Of a stretch of 64,000 nt of DNA, positions 26,625-36,703 are shown piece by piece. The stretch lies in NCBI RefSeq assembly GCF_030409755.1, contig NZ_JAUFQE010000002.1, positions 3,100,001-3,164,000 on the forward strand, read 5' to 3'. Source of the stretch: Vibrio lentus (GTDB taxonomy: Bacteria > Pseudomonadota > Gammaproteobacteria > Enterobacterales > Vibrionaceae). The notes under the pieces are model-generated. The model saw only the letters and a list, made by a program, of their open reading frames with translations, was not told the DNA's origin and did no database searches. Both the position numbers and the translations under genes were made by a program. Position 1 is the stretch's first letter, and the number at the start of each line of letters is the position of its first letter.

Positions 26625-28255
26625 CCCCAACAGAACTGAAACGTCTTTATCATATTATCAAGGTACAGTTGGAATACGGCCTTGATGAATTGATGCCTGA
26701 GCACCAGTTGACTAAAGCCCCTTTACTGGCGAGAAAGTCACTGTTTTGGCTCAAGAATAAGCATCAAGATAAAGAATTAGGCCACCGCTTGCGTTTAGCG
26801 TTGCAAGAGTTAGGGCCTGTTTGGATTAAGTTTGGTCAGATGATGTCAACGCGTCGCGACCTATTTCCTCCTCATATCGCTGATCAGCTAGCACTATTGC
26901 AAGACCAAGTGGCACCATTTGATGGTCAATTGGCTAAACGAGATATGGAAAAAGCCCTCGGTGGTAGCCTAGATAACTGGTTTACCGATTTTGATATCGA
27001 GCCACTGGCTTCAGCTTCTATCGCTCAGGTGCATACTGCGAAGCTTAAAGAGAGCGGTCGTGAGATTGTTCTGAAGGTAATTCGCCCTGATATTCGCCCG
27101 GTGATTGATGCAGATCTAAAACTGATGCACCGAATGGCGCGTATAGTCGCTAAGTCGCTTCCTGAAGCACGTCGTTTGAAACCTGTTGAGGTGGTTCACG
27201 AGTACGAAAAAACGTTACTGGATGAACTAGACCTGCGCCGCGAGGCAGCGAATGCGATTCAACTGCGACGTAATTTTGAAGGCAGCGAAGAGCTGTATGT
27301 TCCAGAGGTTATCCCTGATTTAAGCAGTGAAACCTTGATGGTGTCAGAGCGAATCTATGGTATTCAAGTTTCAGATATTGAAACCCTGAACGCCAATGGC
27401 ACGAACATGAAATTGCTGGCTGAACGTGGTGTGACGGTATTCTTCACCCAAGTGTTCCGCGACAGTTTTTTCCATGCAGACATGCACCCAGGTAACGTAT
27501 TCGTTAACCCTGAAAATCCAGATAACCCGCAGTGGATTGGCTTGGATTGTGGCATTGTTGGCACGCTCAACAGCGAAGATAAGCGTTATTTAGCCGAAAA
27601 CCTACTGGCTTTCTTTAACCGAGATTATCGTAAGGTCGCAGAGCTTCACGTGGATTCTGGTTGGGTGCCACACGACACCAACGTCAACGATTTCGAATTC
27701 GCGATTCGTATGGTGTGTGAGCCGATTTTTGCAAAACCACTTGGCGAGATCTCATTTGGCCATGTGTTGCTAAACTTATTTAATACAGCAAGACGTTTCA
27801 ACATGGAGGTTCAACCTCAGTTGGTGCTTCTTCAGAAGACCTTGTTGTATGTGGAAGGCCTAGGCCGCCAGTTGTATCCGCAACTTGATTTGTGGGCAAC
27901 GGCTAAGCCTTTCCTTGAAACCTGGATGATGAATCAGGTGGGGCCACAAGCTGTGATTAACGCAGTAAAAGAGCGAGCGCCATTCTGGGCAGAAAAACTG
28001 CCAGAACTGCCAGAGCTACTTTATGACAGCTTGCGTCAAGGTAAAGCCATGAACCACAGAATGGATCAGCTTTATCAAGGCTATAGAGATAGTAAGCGTC
28101 AGCAAGCAACTGGAAAGTTTTTGTTTGGCGTTGGAGCAACTTTAGTCGTATGCTCCGCAATATTAGTTTCAAGCCCTTATGAGCAGCTATCTATGGGCTG
28201 TGGCATCGCAGGTGTCACATTTTGGCTGCTAAGTTGGCGAGCTTACCGTCGTTAG
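26621..28255 (+). CDS. ubiB: Ubiquinone biosynthesis regulatory protein kinase-like UbiB
   Basis: UbiB is an atypical kinase/ATPase of the ADCK/COQ8 family required for ubiquinone biosynthesis, anchored by C-terminal membrane helices. The 544-residue protein shows the KxGQ motif ([14 protein letters not shown]), the A-rich loop [10 protein letters not shown] that replaces a normal glycine loop, the catalytic segment [12 protein letters not shown] and DCGIVG in place of DFG, and two C-terminal helices (about residues 498-540). Each of these is diagnostic for the family. It overlaps ubiJ by 4 nt and precedes tatA by 54 bp. Confidence 0.96.
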   Translation: MTPTELKRLYHIIKVQLEYGLDELMPEHQLTKAPLLARKSLFWLKNKHQDKELGHRLRLALQELGPVWIKFGQMMSTRRDLFPPHIADQLALLQDQVAPFDGQLAKRDMEKALGGSLDNWFTDFDIEPLASASIAQVHTAKLKESGREIVLKVIRPDIRPVIDADLKLMHRMARIVAKSLPEARRLKPVEVVHEYEKTLLDELDLRREAANAIQLRRNFEGSEELYVPEVIPDLSSETLMVSERIYGIQVSDIETLNANGTNMKLLAERGVTVFFTQVFRDSFFHADMHPGNVFVNPENPDNPQWIGLDCGIVGTLNSEDKRYLAENLLAFFNRDYRKVAELHVDSGWVPHDTNVNDFEFAIRMVCEPIFAKPLGEISFGHVLLNLFNTARRFNMEVQPQLVLLQKTLLYVEGLGRQLYPQLDLWATAKPFLETWMMNQVGPQAVINAVKERAPFWAEKLPELPELLYDSLRQGKAMNHRMDQLYQGYRDSKRQQATGKFLFGVGATLVVCSAILVSSPYEQLSMGCGIAGVTFWLLSWRAYRR

Positions 28256-28309
28256 ACAGTAAACTTCCTTAATATTTTTTATGTGTAGACAGACCCGAGG
28301 ACAATGACA

Positions 28310-28564
28310 ATGGGTGGTATCAGTATTTGGCAACTTCTAATCATTGCTGTAATTGTAATTTTGCTATTCGGAACGAAGAAGCTGCGCGGCATGGGCGGTG
28401 ACTTAGGTTCAGCGGTTAAAGGCTTCAAAAAAGCAATGAGCGATGAAGATAAGCCTGCAGATAAGAAAGATGCAGACTTTGAACCAAAGAATATTGAACA
28501 GCAGAAGAAAGAAGCTAGCGCTGAAACAACTGCTGAAACAAAGAAAGACAAAGAGCAGGCGTAA
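28310..28564 (+). CDS. tatA: Sec-independent translocase subunit TatA
   Basis: TatA forms the protein-conducting oligomer of the twin-arginine translocase, which exports folded proteins. It has one N-terminal membrane helix ([20 protein letters not shown]), the [10 protein letters not shown] hinge, an amphipathic helix with [10 protein letters not shown] and a charged tail. I choose the second ATG (28310) because it gives the canonical MGGISIW start and places GAGG nine bases upstream; the ATG at 28304 is too close to that SD. The product is 84 residues. tatB starts 3 nt after the stop. Confidence 0.95.
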   Translation: MGGISIWQLLIIAVIVILLFGTKKLRGMGGDLGSAVKGFKKAMSDEDKPADKKDADFEPKNIEQQKKEASAETTAETKKDKEQA

Positions 28565-28567
28565 ATC

Positions 28568-28975
28568 GTGTTTGATATCGGTTTTTGGGAACTGGTATTA
28601 ATATCTGTCGTTGGGTTAGTGGTTTTAGGGCCTGAGCGTTTGCCCGTTGCAATTCGTAGTATCTCCAAGTTTGTTGGGCAAGCGAAAAGCATGGCAAATA
28701 GTGTGAAAGATGAACTTTCTCATGAGCTTAAGGTTCAAGAACTGCAAGAAAACCTACGCAAGGCGGAAAAAATGGGTATGGAAGATTTATCTCCAGACCT
28801 AAAAGCGTCAGTCGATGAACTCAAGCAGGCCGCTGCTGAAGTTCAACGTCCGTATGCTAAGCCTGAGTCTGATAAGCCAAGTGAGACTAAACCTAGTGTC
28901 ACGGAAACTGTTGAATCTGAAACCATTCAGGTCAACAGCGAAGCTTCAGCACCGTCAGATAAGAAAGCCGAATAG
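28568..28975 (+). CDS. tatB: Sec-independent translocase subunit TatB
   Basis: TatB works with TatC as the receptor for twin-arginine signal peptides. It opens [20 protein letters not shown], the canonical TatB membrane helix with the conserved Glu, then [11 protein letters not shown], an amphipathic helix and an acidic, Pro/Ser/Thr-rich tail. It has 135 residues and a GTG start. It is tightly coupled to tatA. A strong SD-like AAGGAGGAG follows its stop at 28983-28990, but no useful reading frame starts there. Confidence 0.94.
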   Translation: MFDIGFWELVLISVVGLVVLGPERLPVAIRSISKFVGQAKSMANSVKDELSHELKVQELQENLRKAEKMGMEDLSPDLKASVDELKQAAAEVQRPYAKPESDKPSETKPSVTETVESETIQVNSEASAPSDKKAE

Positions 28976-29000
28976 TCTCGCAAGGAGGAGTCGCCGGATA

Positions 29001-29064
29001 CTTGAGTCGCTAGATGTTTAAGTCGATAGCTATTCAAGTAGATATCTATTCAAGTGGATAGATA
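29001..29064 (+). repeat. Four degenerate 16-bp tandem repeats between tatB and tatC
   Basis: Units are at 29001-29016, 29017-29032, 29033-29048 and 29049-29064, in perfect 16-bp register (for example TTTAAGTCGATAGCTA, TTCAAGTAGATATCTA and TTCAAGTGGATAGATA). They lie within the operon, between an orphan SD-like sequence and the true tatC SD. 16 is not a multiple of 3, and the repeat is not translated in tatC. Confidence 0.8.
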
Positions 29065-29107
29065 GGTGTGCGGCTCCTTTTCGATCTTCCTGTTTAAGAG
29101 GTTTGAC

Positions 29108-29863
29108 ATGTCTTCGACTGAGCAGACACAGCCTTTAATTAGCCATCTTCTAGAACTTCGTAATCGCTTATTACGTGCGATTGTTGCGGTTCTGGTGGTG
29201 TTTGTTGGGCTAATTTATTTCGCTAATGATATTTATGAGTTCGTCTCTGCACCTTTGGTAGATCGCTTACCTGAAGGCGCGACGATGATTGCAACCGATG
29301 TTGCGTCGCCATTTTTCACACCTTTAAAACTGACCTTGATCGCGTCTATATTTCTCGCGGTTCCGTTCATTTTGTATCAGGTGTGGGCTTTTGTCGCTCC
29401 GGGTTTATACAAGCATGAGAAGCGCTTGATCATGCCATTATTGGCTTCAAGCTCATTGCTGTTTTACTGTGGTGTGGCGTTCGCTTACTTCATTGTATTC
29501 CCGTTGGTATTTGGCTTTTTTACCGCCATCTCATTGGGGGGAGTAGAGTTCGCAACCGACATATCGAGTTACCTTGATTTTGTACTCGCGCTGTTCTTTG
29601 CCTTTGGTATTGCTTTTGAAGTGCCAGTCGCGATTATCTTGCTATGTTGGACGGGTGCAACGACACCTAAAGAACTGGCAGAGAAGCGTCCTTACATTGT
29701 TGTGGGTGCGTTTATTGTCGGCATGATGCTAACGCCGCCCGATATGATCTCGCAGACACTGTTGGCGATTCCGATGTGTATTCTGTTTGAGATTGGCCTA
29801 TTCTTCGCGCGTTTCTATGTGCGTAAACCAGATGCCGATGAAGAGGAAGAAACTGAATCTTAA
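29108..29863 (+). CDS. tatC: Sec-independent translocase subunit TatC
   Basis: TatC is the six-helix core receptor of the Tat translocase. The 251-residue protein has the N-terminal [20 protein letters not shown] signature, the first periplasmic loop ending before [14 protein letters not shown], and [19 protein letters not shown] in the later helices. The start at 29108 is supported by AAGAGG six bases upstream; the longer frame begins in the tandem-repeat region and adds residues absent from homologues (E. coli 258). A strong bidirectional terminator lies at 29916-29952. tatD is not in the operon but lies convergent downstream. Confidence 0.95.
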   Translation: MSSTEQTQPLISHLLELRNRLLRAIVAVLVVFVGLIYFANDIYEFVSAPLVDRLPEGATMIATDVASPFFTPLKLTLIASIFLAVPFILYQVWAFVAPGLYKHEKRLIMPLLASSSLLFYCGVAFAYFIVFPLVFGFFTAISLGGVEFATDISSYLDFVLALFFAFGIAFEVPVAIILLCWTGATTPKELAEKRPYIVVGAFIVGMMLTPPDMISQTLLAIPMCILFEIGLFFARFYVRKPDADEEEETES

Positions 29864-29915
29864 CTCGCAAAGTGCTGTAAGAGCATAAGCAGTAGAGTCC
29901 TTCAGCAAAAATCAC

Positions 29916-29952
29916 ATAATAAAAAAGCGGCCTTGGGCCGCTTTTTTATTAT
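29916..29952. terminator. Bidirectional terminator between tatC and the small zinc-ribbon gene
   Basis: A 17-bp perfect stem centred on a TTG loop (core AAAAAAGCGGCC/GGCCGCTTTTTT, extended by ATAAT/ATTAT) has T-runs on both strands. Confidence 0.93.
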
Positions 29953-29958
29953 GTCTGT

Positions 29959-30075
29959 TTATCGAATCTTTAACTGATAGCCACAGTTCTGACATATATA
30001 GAGCTCTTTAATCCCTAATATTTTATGCCATAGAGTTCGATGTTGACGCTGTAAGTGCTGTGAATGGTCACACAT
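29959..30075 (-). CDS. 38-residue zinc-ribbon-like small protein
   Basis: A short open frame runs from the ATG at 30075 to the TAA at 29959. SD GGAGG lies nine bases upstream, and the gene ends just before the strong terminator at 29916-29952. The peptide carries C2, H4 and H7 near its start and C28-Q-N-C31-G near its end (ICQNCGYQLKIR), so it could hold one zinc ion. The middle is basic (QRQHRTLWHKILGIKEL). I recognise no named family. The combination of SD, terminator and a rubredoxin-knuckle-like CxxCG makes a real gene likely, although no homologue search was possible. Confidence 0.65.
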   Translation of the reverse strand: MCDHSQHLQRQHRTLWHKILGIKELYICQNCGYQLKIR

Positions 30076-30178
30076 AATCAACTACCTCCATATGCAGGTG
30101 GTTGATAGTATACACATCACTTTGTTTTAACAAATAAATAGGCTATAAATTCATAAAATCAAGTTATTAATAGTTTTA

Positions 30179-30940
30179 TCATAAATTAAACAATGACTTA
30201 GCATTGATGGTGGTTATATTTTCGACTTCTTCAAGGGTGATTCCGCGCAGTTCAGCGATACGTTTTGCGACCAATTCTGTGTAGGCTGGCTCATTGCGTT
30301 TACCGCGATTTGGCGCAGGTGCTAAATATGGGCAGTCTGTTTCTAGGATGACGTAATTCATATCCAGATGTGGAATTACCTTATCCATACCTGAGTTCTT
30401 GAAGGTCGACACGCCACCTAAACCTAAATGAAAGCCTAGCTCGTTGATCGCTTGAGCTTCCTCTAAGCTGCTGCCAAAACAATGGAACACACCACGTAAG
30501 TTGCCATCTTGTTCTTGGCGAAGCAGGGCAAGTGTCTCTTCAATAGAATCACGCGTGTGGATCACGACAGGTAGGTCTAGATCTTTTGCCCACTGCAGTT
30601 GAGTTACAAACGCCATCTCTTGTTCGGCCTTAAAGGTTTTGTCCCAGTACAGGTCGATACCGATTTCACCCACGGCGATAAAGTCATGCTTATCAAACCA
30701 AGCTCGAATGGTTTTCAGGGTCTGCTCGATATTTGCATCCACATAACAAGGGTGTAAGCCCATCATTGAACGACACACCTCAGGGAATTGTGCTTCCGTC
30801 GCTAACATGGGTTCGATAGATTCTAAATCGATGTTAGGTAATAGAATGGTATCAATACCTTGAGCCAGTGCACGCTGCACCACTTGTTCACGGTCTTCGT
30901 CGAATTCACTCGCGTAAATATGGGCATGGGTGTCGATCAT
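30179..30940 (-). CDS. TatD-family metal-dependent deoxyribonuclease
   Basis: This 253-residue protein is an amidohydrolase-fold nuclease. It starts IDTHAHIYASEFDEDREQVV, with the metal ligands HxH, and includes VGEIGIDLYWD (Glu ligand), VVIHTRDS, GVFHCFGSS and LETDCPYLAP (Asp ligand). Several paralogues exist (TatD, YcfH, YjjV). This one lies beside tatABC but is transcribed towards tatC, unlike E. coli tatD. The symbol is withheld because the paralogue identity rests only on position. TatD is not needed for Tat export itself; roles in DNA repair and apoptotic-like DNA degradation have been proposed. Confidence 0.88.
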   Translation of the reverse strand: MIDTHAHIYASEFDEDREQVVQRALAQGIDTILLPNIDLESIEPMLATEAQFPEVCRSMMGLHPCYVDANIEQTLKTIRAWFDKHDFIAVGEIGIDLYWDKTFKAEQEMAFVTQLQWAKDLDLPVVIHTRDSIEETLALLRQEQDGNLRGVFHCFGSSLEEAQAINELGFHLGLGGVSTFKNSGMDKVIPHLDMNYVILETDCPYLAPAPNRGKRNEPAYTELVAKRIAELRGITLEEVENITTINAKSLFNL

Positions 30941-31097
30941 TATTTTGTCCTGAAAGCGGTTTGTACTGAGTTGTCATGAGTATACGGCAGTGTGAGGAGA
31001 AGGTCATTTTTTGCCATTTATCCCTTTTTTTGAATGGGTTTTTCGCTTTACTGCTAGCGTCCTGAGCCATCAGTGATATGCTTTTGCCAGTATTTAG

Positions 31098-32192
<1,095 letters not shown>

Positions 32193-32220
32193 GTACGGTT
32201 AAGCAAACCATATGATCACT

Positions 32221-32249
32221 AAAGGGTTGGCCGTTGTGCCAGCCCTTTT
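32221..32249 (+). terminator. Terminator of hemB
   Basis: AAAGGGTTGGC/GCCAGCCCTTT is an 11-bp stem with one G-U pair and a CGTTGT loop, followed by TGTTTT. Confidence 0.85.
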
Positions 32250-32270
32250 GTTTTATGAGGATGAAACAAG

Positions 32271-32705
32271 ATGTCTGTCATTGTGCGTGAAGGCTCATTA
32301 GAAGAGGTGGTTTCTGTTGTTGAACAGATAACCGAGTTTGCCAAAAAAGAGACTGTAGCGTCTTTATCGGAGCGATTAGCGGGTAAAACAAGCCTGATCC
32401 TCGTTGCTGAAGAAGCGGGTGTGTTACTGGGTTTTAAGATCGGTTATGAATTGGATGAAAACACTTTTTATAGCTGGTTTGGTGGTGTTTCATCATTGGC
32501 AAGAAACAAGGGTGTGGCGCAAGCGCAACTTGATGTTCAAGAACAGTGGGTGAAGCAGCAGGGCTATCAACAACTGAAAGTGAAATCTCGTAACCAGTTT
32601 CCAGCCATGCTGCGTTTGTTATTGAGAAACGGTTACCTAATCGAAAAATTAGAAGAAAAAGAAGACATTAATACCAATAGAATTCATTTTTTGAAGCAAA
32701 TTTGA
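32271..32705 (+). CDS. GNAT-family N-acetyltransferase
   Basis: This 144-residue cytoplasmic protein has the GNAT acetyl-CoA-binding motif A, SSLARNKGVAQAQL (R-x-x-G-x-A), preceded by the strand FYSWFGGV and followed by LKVKSRNQFPAMLRLLLRNGY, the motif B region. The substrate is unknown. SD GAGG lies nine bases upstream. Immediately after its stop come the ryhB promoter and two Fur boxes. In V. cholerae I recall ryhB lying beyond a small conserved gene next to hemB, which fits. Confidence 0.82.
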   Translation: MSVIVREGSLEEVVSVVEQITEFAKKETVASLSERLAGKTSLILVAEEAGVLLGFKIGYELDENTFYSWFGGVSSLARNKGVAQAQLDVQEQWVKQQGYQQLKVKSRNQFPAMLRLLLRNGYLIEKLEEKEDINTNRIHFLKQI

Positions 32706-32732
32706 GCACTGTAATTAAAGGATTAGAAATTA

Positions 32733-32751
32733 AATGAGATTTATTATCATT
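32733..32751 (+). promoter_or_regulatory. Fur box 1 upstream of ryhB
   Basis: AATGAGATTTATTATCATT agrees with the 19-bp Fur consensus (AATGATAATCATTATCATT) at 16 of 19 positions. Confidence 0.8.
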
Positions 32752-32757
32752 TAAGTG

Positions 32758-32786
32758 TTGACTATTAAATGAGAATCATTATTATT
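32758..32786 (+). promoter_or_regulatory. ryhB promoter with Fur box 2
   Basis: A -35 TTGACT (32758-32763) and -10 TATTAT (32780-32785) are separated by 16 bp. The 19-mer AATGAGAATCATTATTATT at 32768-32786 matches the Fur consensus at 17 of 19 positions and covers the spacer and the -10. Fur-Fe2+ would therefore block RNA polymerase directly. Confidence 0.85.
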
Positions 32787-32791
32787 AACTT

Positions 32792-33012
32792 CGTCTTAGG
32801 GAATGAGGAAATGTTCACAAGGATGTTAAGTACTCAAGTATCTACTTGGTTACCCAACAGAATTCTCGCGAACTTGTACTAAGTTCTTTTTGACACGACA
32901 TTGCTCACATTGCTTCCAGTGTAATTTATAGCTTTTAGGTAAAGCTGTGATATTCAATTTGAATAGCTTTACCGGTTTTTGCTAGGCGACATCTTCGGGT
33001 GTCGCTTTTTTT
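32792..33012 (+). ncRNA. ryhB: RyhB iron-stress small RNA (long Vibrio form)
   Basis: RyhB is an Hfq-dependent RNA that represses mRNAs of iron-using proteins when iron is scarce. The conserved core of enterobacterial RyhB, containing CATTGCTCACATTGCTTCC, is present at about 32894-32920. The transcript is predicted to start around 32792, 6-7 bp after the -10, and to end in the T-run of a GCGACATC-TTCG-GGTGTCGC terminator (32986-33012). This gives about 220 nt, more than twice E. coli RyhB and close to the V. cholerae form. An additional hairpin, GGTAAAGCT/AGCTTTACC (32938-32973), lies between core and terminator. The exact 5' end is inferred. Confidence 0.94.
32986..33012 (+). terminator. ryhB terminator
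   Basis: An 8-bp stem (GCGACATC/GGTGTCGC, one G-U pair) is closed by a very stable TTCG tetraloop and followed by T7. Confidence 0.93.
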
Positions 33013-33383
33013 ATATCTCAATTTCAACAAGATGCATATTTAGTGGCACGTATTTTTATGAATAAAACGCCATCAGCATTCTTTTCCACAATCCAAGATC
33101 TAAAAAAGATCGTTTATCATATGTTCGATCTGTAAAATAATTCTTTATTTTCATGTATTTATATCTGTTTTTCGCTTGTCTTAGTTGAGTTCTCAACAGG
33201 GTGGGTAAATAATATAAACAGAGTTATCCACAGATGGGCCTTGTCGCAGAACAAAAAATAACAATAAATTGATTACAACGAACACAATCGAGTCAACGGA
33301 TAAGGATCGACAACGTAGAATCCAATTAGCAGACGTGGCATCCTTAACAGATTATTTCTGTACTTACTGGATACACAAACATT
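33013..33383 (+). promoter_or_regulatory. polA upstream region with DnaA box and GATC sites
   Basis: This 371-bp AT-rich gap has no open frame that I can support. It holds a perfect DnaA box, TTATCCACA at 33224-33232, and a near match, TTTTCCACA, at 33082-33090. Dam sites (GATC) lie at 33097, 33108, 33127 and 33305. In E. coli DnaA has been reported to stimulate polA expression, so a regulatory role is plausible. The polA SD itself is weak. Confidence 0.6.
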
Positions 33384-36197
33384 ATGGCTCGTATTCCTGA
33401 TAATCCATTGATTTTGATCGATGGCTCTTCTTACCTATATCGCGCGTTCCATGCTTACCCTGGCACCATGAGTAATGGTGATATCCCAACCAATGCTGTT
33501 TATGGCGTGGTTAACATGCTGCGCAGCATGATGCGTCAATTTGCTTCTGATCGTATTGCGGTTATTTTTGATGCGAAAGGGAAAACGTTCCGTGATGATA
33601 TGTACCCAGAGTACAAAGCAAACCGTCCACCGATGCCTGATGATCTTCGTTGTCAGATCGAGCCGCTGCACAACGTAATTCGTGCAATGGGTCTACCGCT
33701 TATCTCTATCCCTGGGGTTGAAGCCGATGACGTGATTGGTACGCTGGCTTCTCAAGCTTCCGCGATGGGTATGCCAGTTCTTATCAGTACTGGCGATAAA
33801 GATATGGCCCAACTGGTTGATGAGAACGTTACTTTGATCAATACCATGACTAATGTTGTGATGGATCGTGAAGGCGTTATCGAGAAGTTTGGTATCCCAC
33901 CAGAGTTGATCATCGATTACCTTGCTCTAATGGGCGATAAAGTCGATAACATCCCAGGTGTTCCGGGTGTGGGTGATAAGACAGCTACGGCATTACTGCA
34001 GGGTATTGGTAGCATCGAAAAGCTGTATCAAAACCTTGATGATATTGCGGCGCTTGGTTTCCGTGGTTCGAAGACGATGGCTAAGAAGCTGGCTGATAAT
34101 AAAGCCAATGCTGACATGTCTTATGAGCTTGCGACGATTAAACTCGATGTTGAATTAGAAGACACGCCAGAGTCTCTCGTTAAAGCACAACCAAATACTG
34201 ATGAGTTGATTAAGCTATACGGCCAATTGGTCTTCAAATCTTGGCTAAACGAGCTACTTGAAGGTGGTAGCGGTGTGGTTGAGGCGGATGAGAAATCTGC
34301 CGCAGCGGGAGCTGGCTCGGTACGCAGCAGCACAGCATCAACCACTTCTACCGTAGAGATGAATACCTCTGCAGTGACGATTGATCGCAGTAACTACGAA
34401 ACGATTCTAGATGAAGCGTCATTCAATGTATGGCTAGAGAAGCTCAAAGCCGCAGACGTGTTTGCCTTTGATACCGAGACTGACAGCCTAGATTACATGG
34501 TTGCGAACCTCGTTGGCCTGTCATTTGCGACTGAAGAAGGTGTTGCCGCTTACGTACCTGTTGCTCACGACTACCTAGACGCACCACAACAGCTGGATCG
34601 CGATTGGGTGCTTGAACAGCTGAAACCGATTCTTGAAGATGACGCACAAGCGAAAGTGGGTCAAAACCTAAAATACGATATGAGTGTGCTAGCGCGCTAC
34701 GGTATCGAGATGAAGGGTATTAAGTTCGATACCATGTTGGCGTCATACGTTTTTAATAGCGTAGGTGGCAAGCATGACATGGACAGCCTAGCGCTGCGTT
34801 TCCTACAACATAGCTGCATCTCATTTGAGCAAATTGCAGGTAAAGGTAAGAAGCAACTGACTTTCAACCAGATTGAGCTGGGTGAGGCTTCTCCATATGC
34901 TGCGGAAGATGCTGACGTGACTTTACGTCTTCATAACCGCCTGATGGAAAACATCGAGAAAGATGAAAAGTTAAAATCGATCTATGAAGAGATCGAAGTA
35001 CCGCTAATTCCTGTGATGTCTCGTATTGAGCGCACCGGTGTATTCATCGACGACATGTTGTTGGGCGCTCAATCGCAAGAGATTGCGGTTCGTCTTGATG
35101 AGCTAGAACAGAAAGCTTACGAGATTGCAGAGCAAGAGTTCAACATGAACTCGCCAAAACAGCTGCAAGCGATCTTGTTCGAAAAGATGGGTCTGCCTGT
35201 TATTAAGAAAACGCCTTCTGGTGCCGCTTCGACTAACGAAGAAGTGTTGCAAGAGTTAGCGTTAGACTATCCATTGCCTAAACTGATCATTGAGTATCGT
35301 GGCCTGGCGAAACTGAAGTCAACGTACACCGATAAACTGCCGAAGATGATCAACGCTGAAACGGGTCGTGTTCATACGTCTTATCATCAAGCCGTGACTG
35401 CGACGGGCCGTTTGTCTTCGACCGATCCAAACCTACAGAACATCCCAATTCGTAATGAAGAAGGTCGTCGGATCCGCCAAGCATTCGTTGCACAACATGG
35501 TTGGAAGATCCTAGCGGTCGATTACTCTCAAATTGAATTGCGTATCATGGCGCACCTATCGGGTGATAAAGCGTTACTGGAAGCATTCCAACAAGGCAAA
35601 GATATCCACGCGGCAACCGCTGCTGAGATTATTGGTGTTGATATTGAGAGTGTGACCACTGAACAACGTCGTCGTGCTAAGGCTGTTAACTTTGGTCTTA
35701 TCTATGGCATGAGTGCCTTTGGTTTGGCTAAGCAGTTGGGCATTCCTCGTGGTGAAGCGCAGCACTACATGGACACTTACTTCGAACGCTACCCAGGCGT
35801 AATGCAGTACATGGAAGACACTCGCAGCGCTGCTTCAGAGCAAGGCTTCGTTGAAACCATTTACGGTCGTCGTTTGCATCTTCCTGAAATCCAATCTCGT
35901 AATGGCATGCGTCGTAAAGCGGCTGAGCGTGCGGCGATCAATGCGCCAATGCAAGGCACTGCGGCAGACATCATCAAGAAAGCGATGTTGTTAGTGGATG
36001 AGTGGATTCAAGCCGAAGGCGATGGTCGTGTGAAGCTATTGATGCAAGTACACGATGAATTGGTATTTGAAGTTCAAGAGTCAGCTTTAGCCGAAATTGA
36101 AAGTAAAGTACAAGAATTGATGGAGTCAGCAGCAGATCTTGAAGTACCGTTAGTCGCGGAAGCAGGCCACGGTGACAACTGGGATCAAGCCCACTAA
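33384..36197 (+). CDS. polA: DNA polymerase I
   Basis: PolA removes RNA primers, fills gaps and takes part in repair. The 937-residue protein has a 5'-3' exonuclease/flap domain (about 1-300, with [15 protein letters not shown] and [12 protein letters not shown]), a proofreading 3'-5' exonuclease domain with intact FDTETDSL (D363, E365), and polymerase motifs A ([15 protein letters not shown]), B ([19 protein letters not shown]) and C ([10 protein letters not shown]). The excess of 9 residues over E. coli PolA (928) falls in a Ser/Thr/Ala-rich linker near residues 300-335 ([15 protein letters not shown]). All three activities should be functional. Confidence 0.98.
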   Translation: MARIPDNPLILIDGSSYLYRAFHAYPGTMSNGDIPTNAVYGVVNMLRSMMRQFASDRIAVIFDAKGKTFRDDMYPEYKANRPPMPDDLRCQIEPLHNVIRAMGLPLISIPGVEADDVIGTLASQASAMGMPVLISTGDKDMAQLVDENVTLINTMTNVVMDREGVIEKFGIPPELIIDYLALMGDKVDNIPGVPGVGDKTATALLQGIGSIEKLYQNLDDIAALGFRGSKTMAKKLADNKANADMSYELATIKLDVELEDTPESLVKAQPNTDELIKLYGQLVFKSWLNELLEGGSGVVEADEKSAAAGAGSVRSSTASTTSTVEMNTSAVTIDRSNYETILDEASFNVWLEKLKAADVFAFDTETDSLDYMVANLVGLSFATEEGVAAYVPVAHDYLDAPQQLDRDWVLEQLKPILEDDAQAKVGQNLKYDMSVLARYGIEMKGIKFDTMLASYVFNSVGGKHDMDSLALRFLQHSCISFEQIAGKGKKQLTFNQIELGEASPYAAEDADVTLRLHNRLMENIEKDEKLKSIYEEIEVPLIPVMSRIERTGVFIDDMLLGAQSQEIAVRLDELEQKAYEIAEQEFNMNSPKQLQAILFEKMGLPVIKKTPSGAASTNEEVLQELALDYPLPKLIIEYRGLAKLKSTYTDKLPKMINAETGRVHTSYHQAVTATGRLSSTDPNLQNIPIRNEEGRRIRQAFVAQHGWKILAVDYSQIELRIMAHLSGDKALLEAFQQGKDIHAATAAEIIGVDIESVTTEQRRRAKAVNFGLIYGMSAFGLAKQLGIPRGEAQHYMDTYFERYPGVMQYMEDTRSAASEQGFVETIYGRRLHLPEIQSRNGMRRKAAERAAINAPMQGTAADIIKKAMLLVDEWIQAEGDGRVKLLMQVHDELVFEVQESALAEIESKVQELMESAADLEVPLVAEAGHGDNWDQAH

Positions 36198-36230
36198 TCA
36201 GTTTTCGACCTTATTGAGTAAATTAGTATG

Positions 36231-36259
36231 AGCCAGTGCACAAACACTGGCTTTTTTTT
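36231..36259 (+). terminator. Terminator of polA
   Basis: AGCCAGTG/CACTGGCT is an 8-bp perfect stem followed by T7, 33 bp after the polA stop. Confidence 0.88.
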
Positions 36260-36372
36260 GTCTCAAATAAAGTCGAGTTGTAGAAAGAGCTTAGGTGTTT
36301 TAATAAAACATTCATGAAAAAAAACTACAAAAATTGTTTTCATTTCTGAGCAATTGTTGTACATTAAATCTC

Positions 36373-36477
36373 GTAGGGTACAGAGGTAAGATGTTCTATC
36401 TTTCAGACCTTTTGTTTCACGTTATTGGATTAGGCTGATTCAGCCGCCCCAGCCAGCATTTGGCTGGGGCGTTTTTT
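36373..36477 (+). ncRNA. spf: Spot 42 small RNA
   Basis: Spot 42 is an Hfq-binding RNA that represses catabolic genes and, in E. coli, is itself repressed by CRP-cAMP. The 5' end GTAGGGTACAGAGGTAAGAT and the following GTTCTATCTTTCAGACCTTTT region are essentially identical to E. coli. The 3' end is the terminator CGCCCCAGCCAGCATTTGGC...GGGGCG with T6 (about 36445-36477). The length of about 105 nt and the position downstream of polA match the classical locus. The interior differs moderately (GTTATTGGATTAGGCTGATT). Confidence 0.96.
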
Positions 36478-36703
36478 CTTGTGCGAAAGAAAAATATTTC
36501 CAACCTATAATTTCCTCGTTAATCGGCTTCTTTTTAGTATCTTTCTTATTCTTCTCGAAACTTTCTCTCTATCACTTTATTTGTCTTCAATCTGGAATTT
36601 GATCAGCAATTGGTAATTTAAATCCGTCTCTAAGTGGATTGTTTTATTCTTGAAAATAACTTTTATTTTACAAGTAACTCATAATGCATTGATCAATTAC
36701 GTC

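Noticed and set aside
28983..29060. Mini gene after the orphan AAGGAGGAG between tatB and tatC
   Set aside because: The only nearby frames are about 15 codons or shorter, start too far from the SD and run through the repeat.
33061..33330. Possible replication origin (DnaA boxes plus GATC sites)
   Set aside because: There are too few boxes, no AT-rich 13-mer array, and no mioC/gidA neighbours. A regulatory role at polA is simpler.
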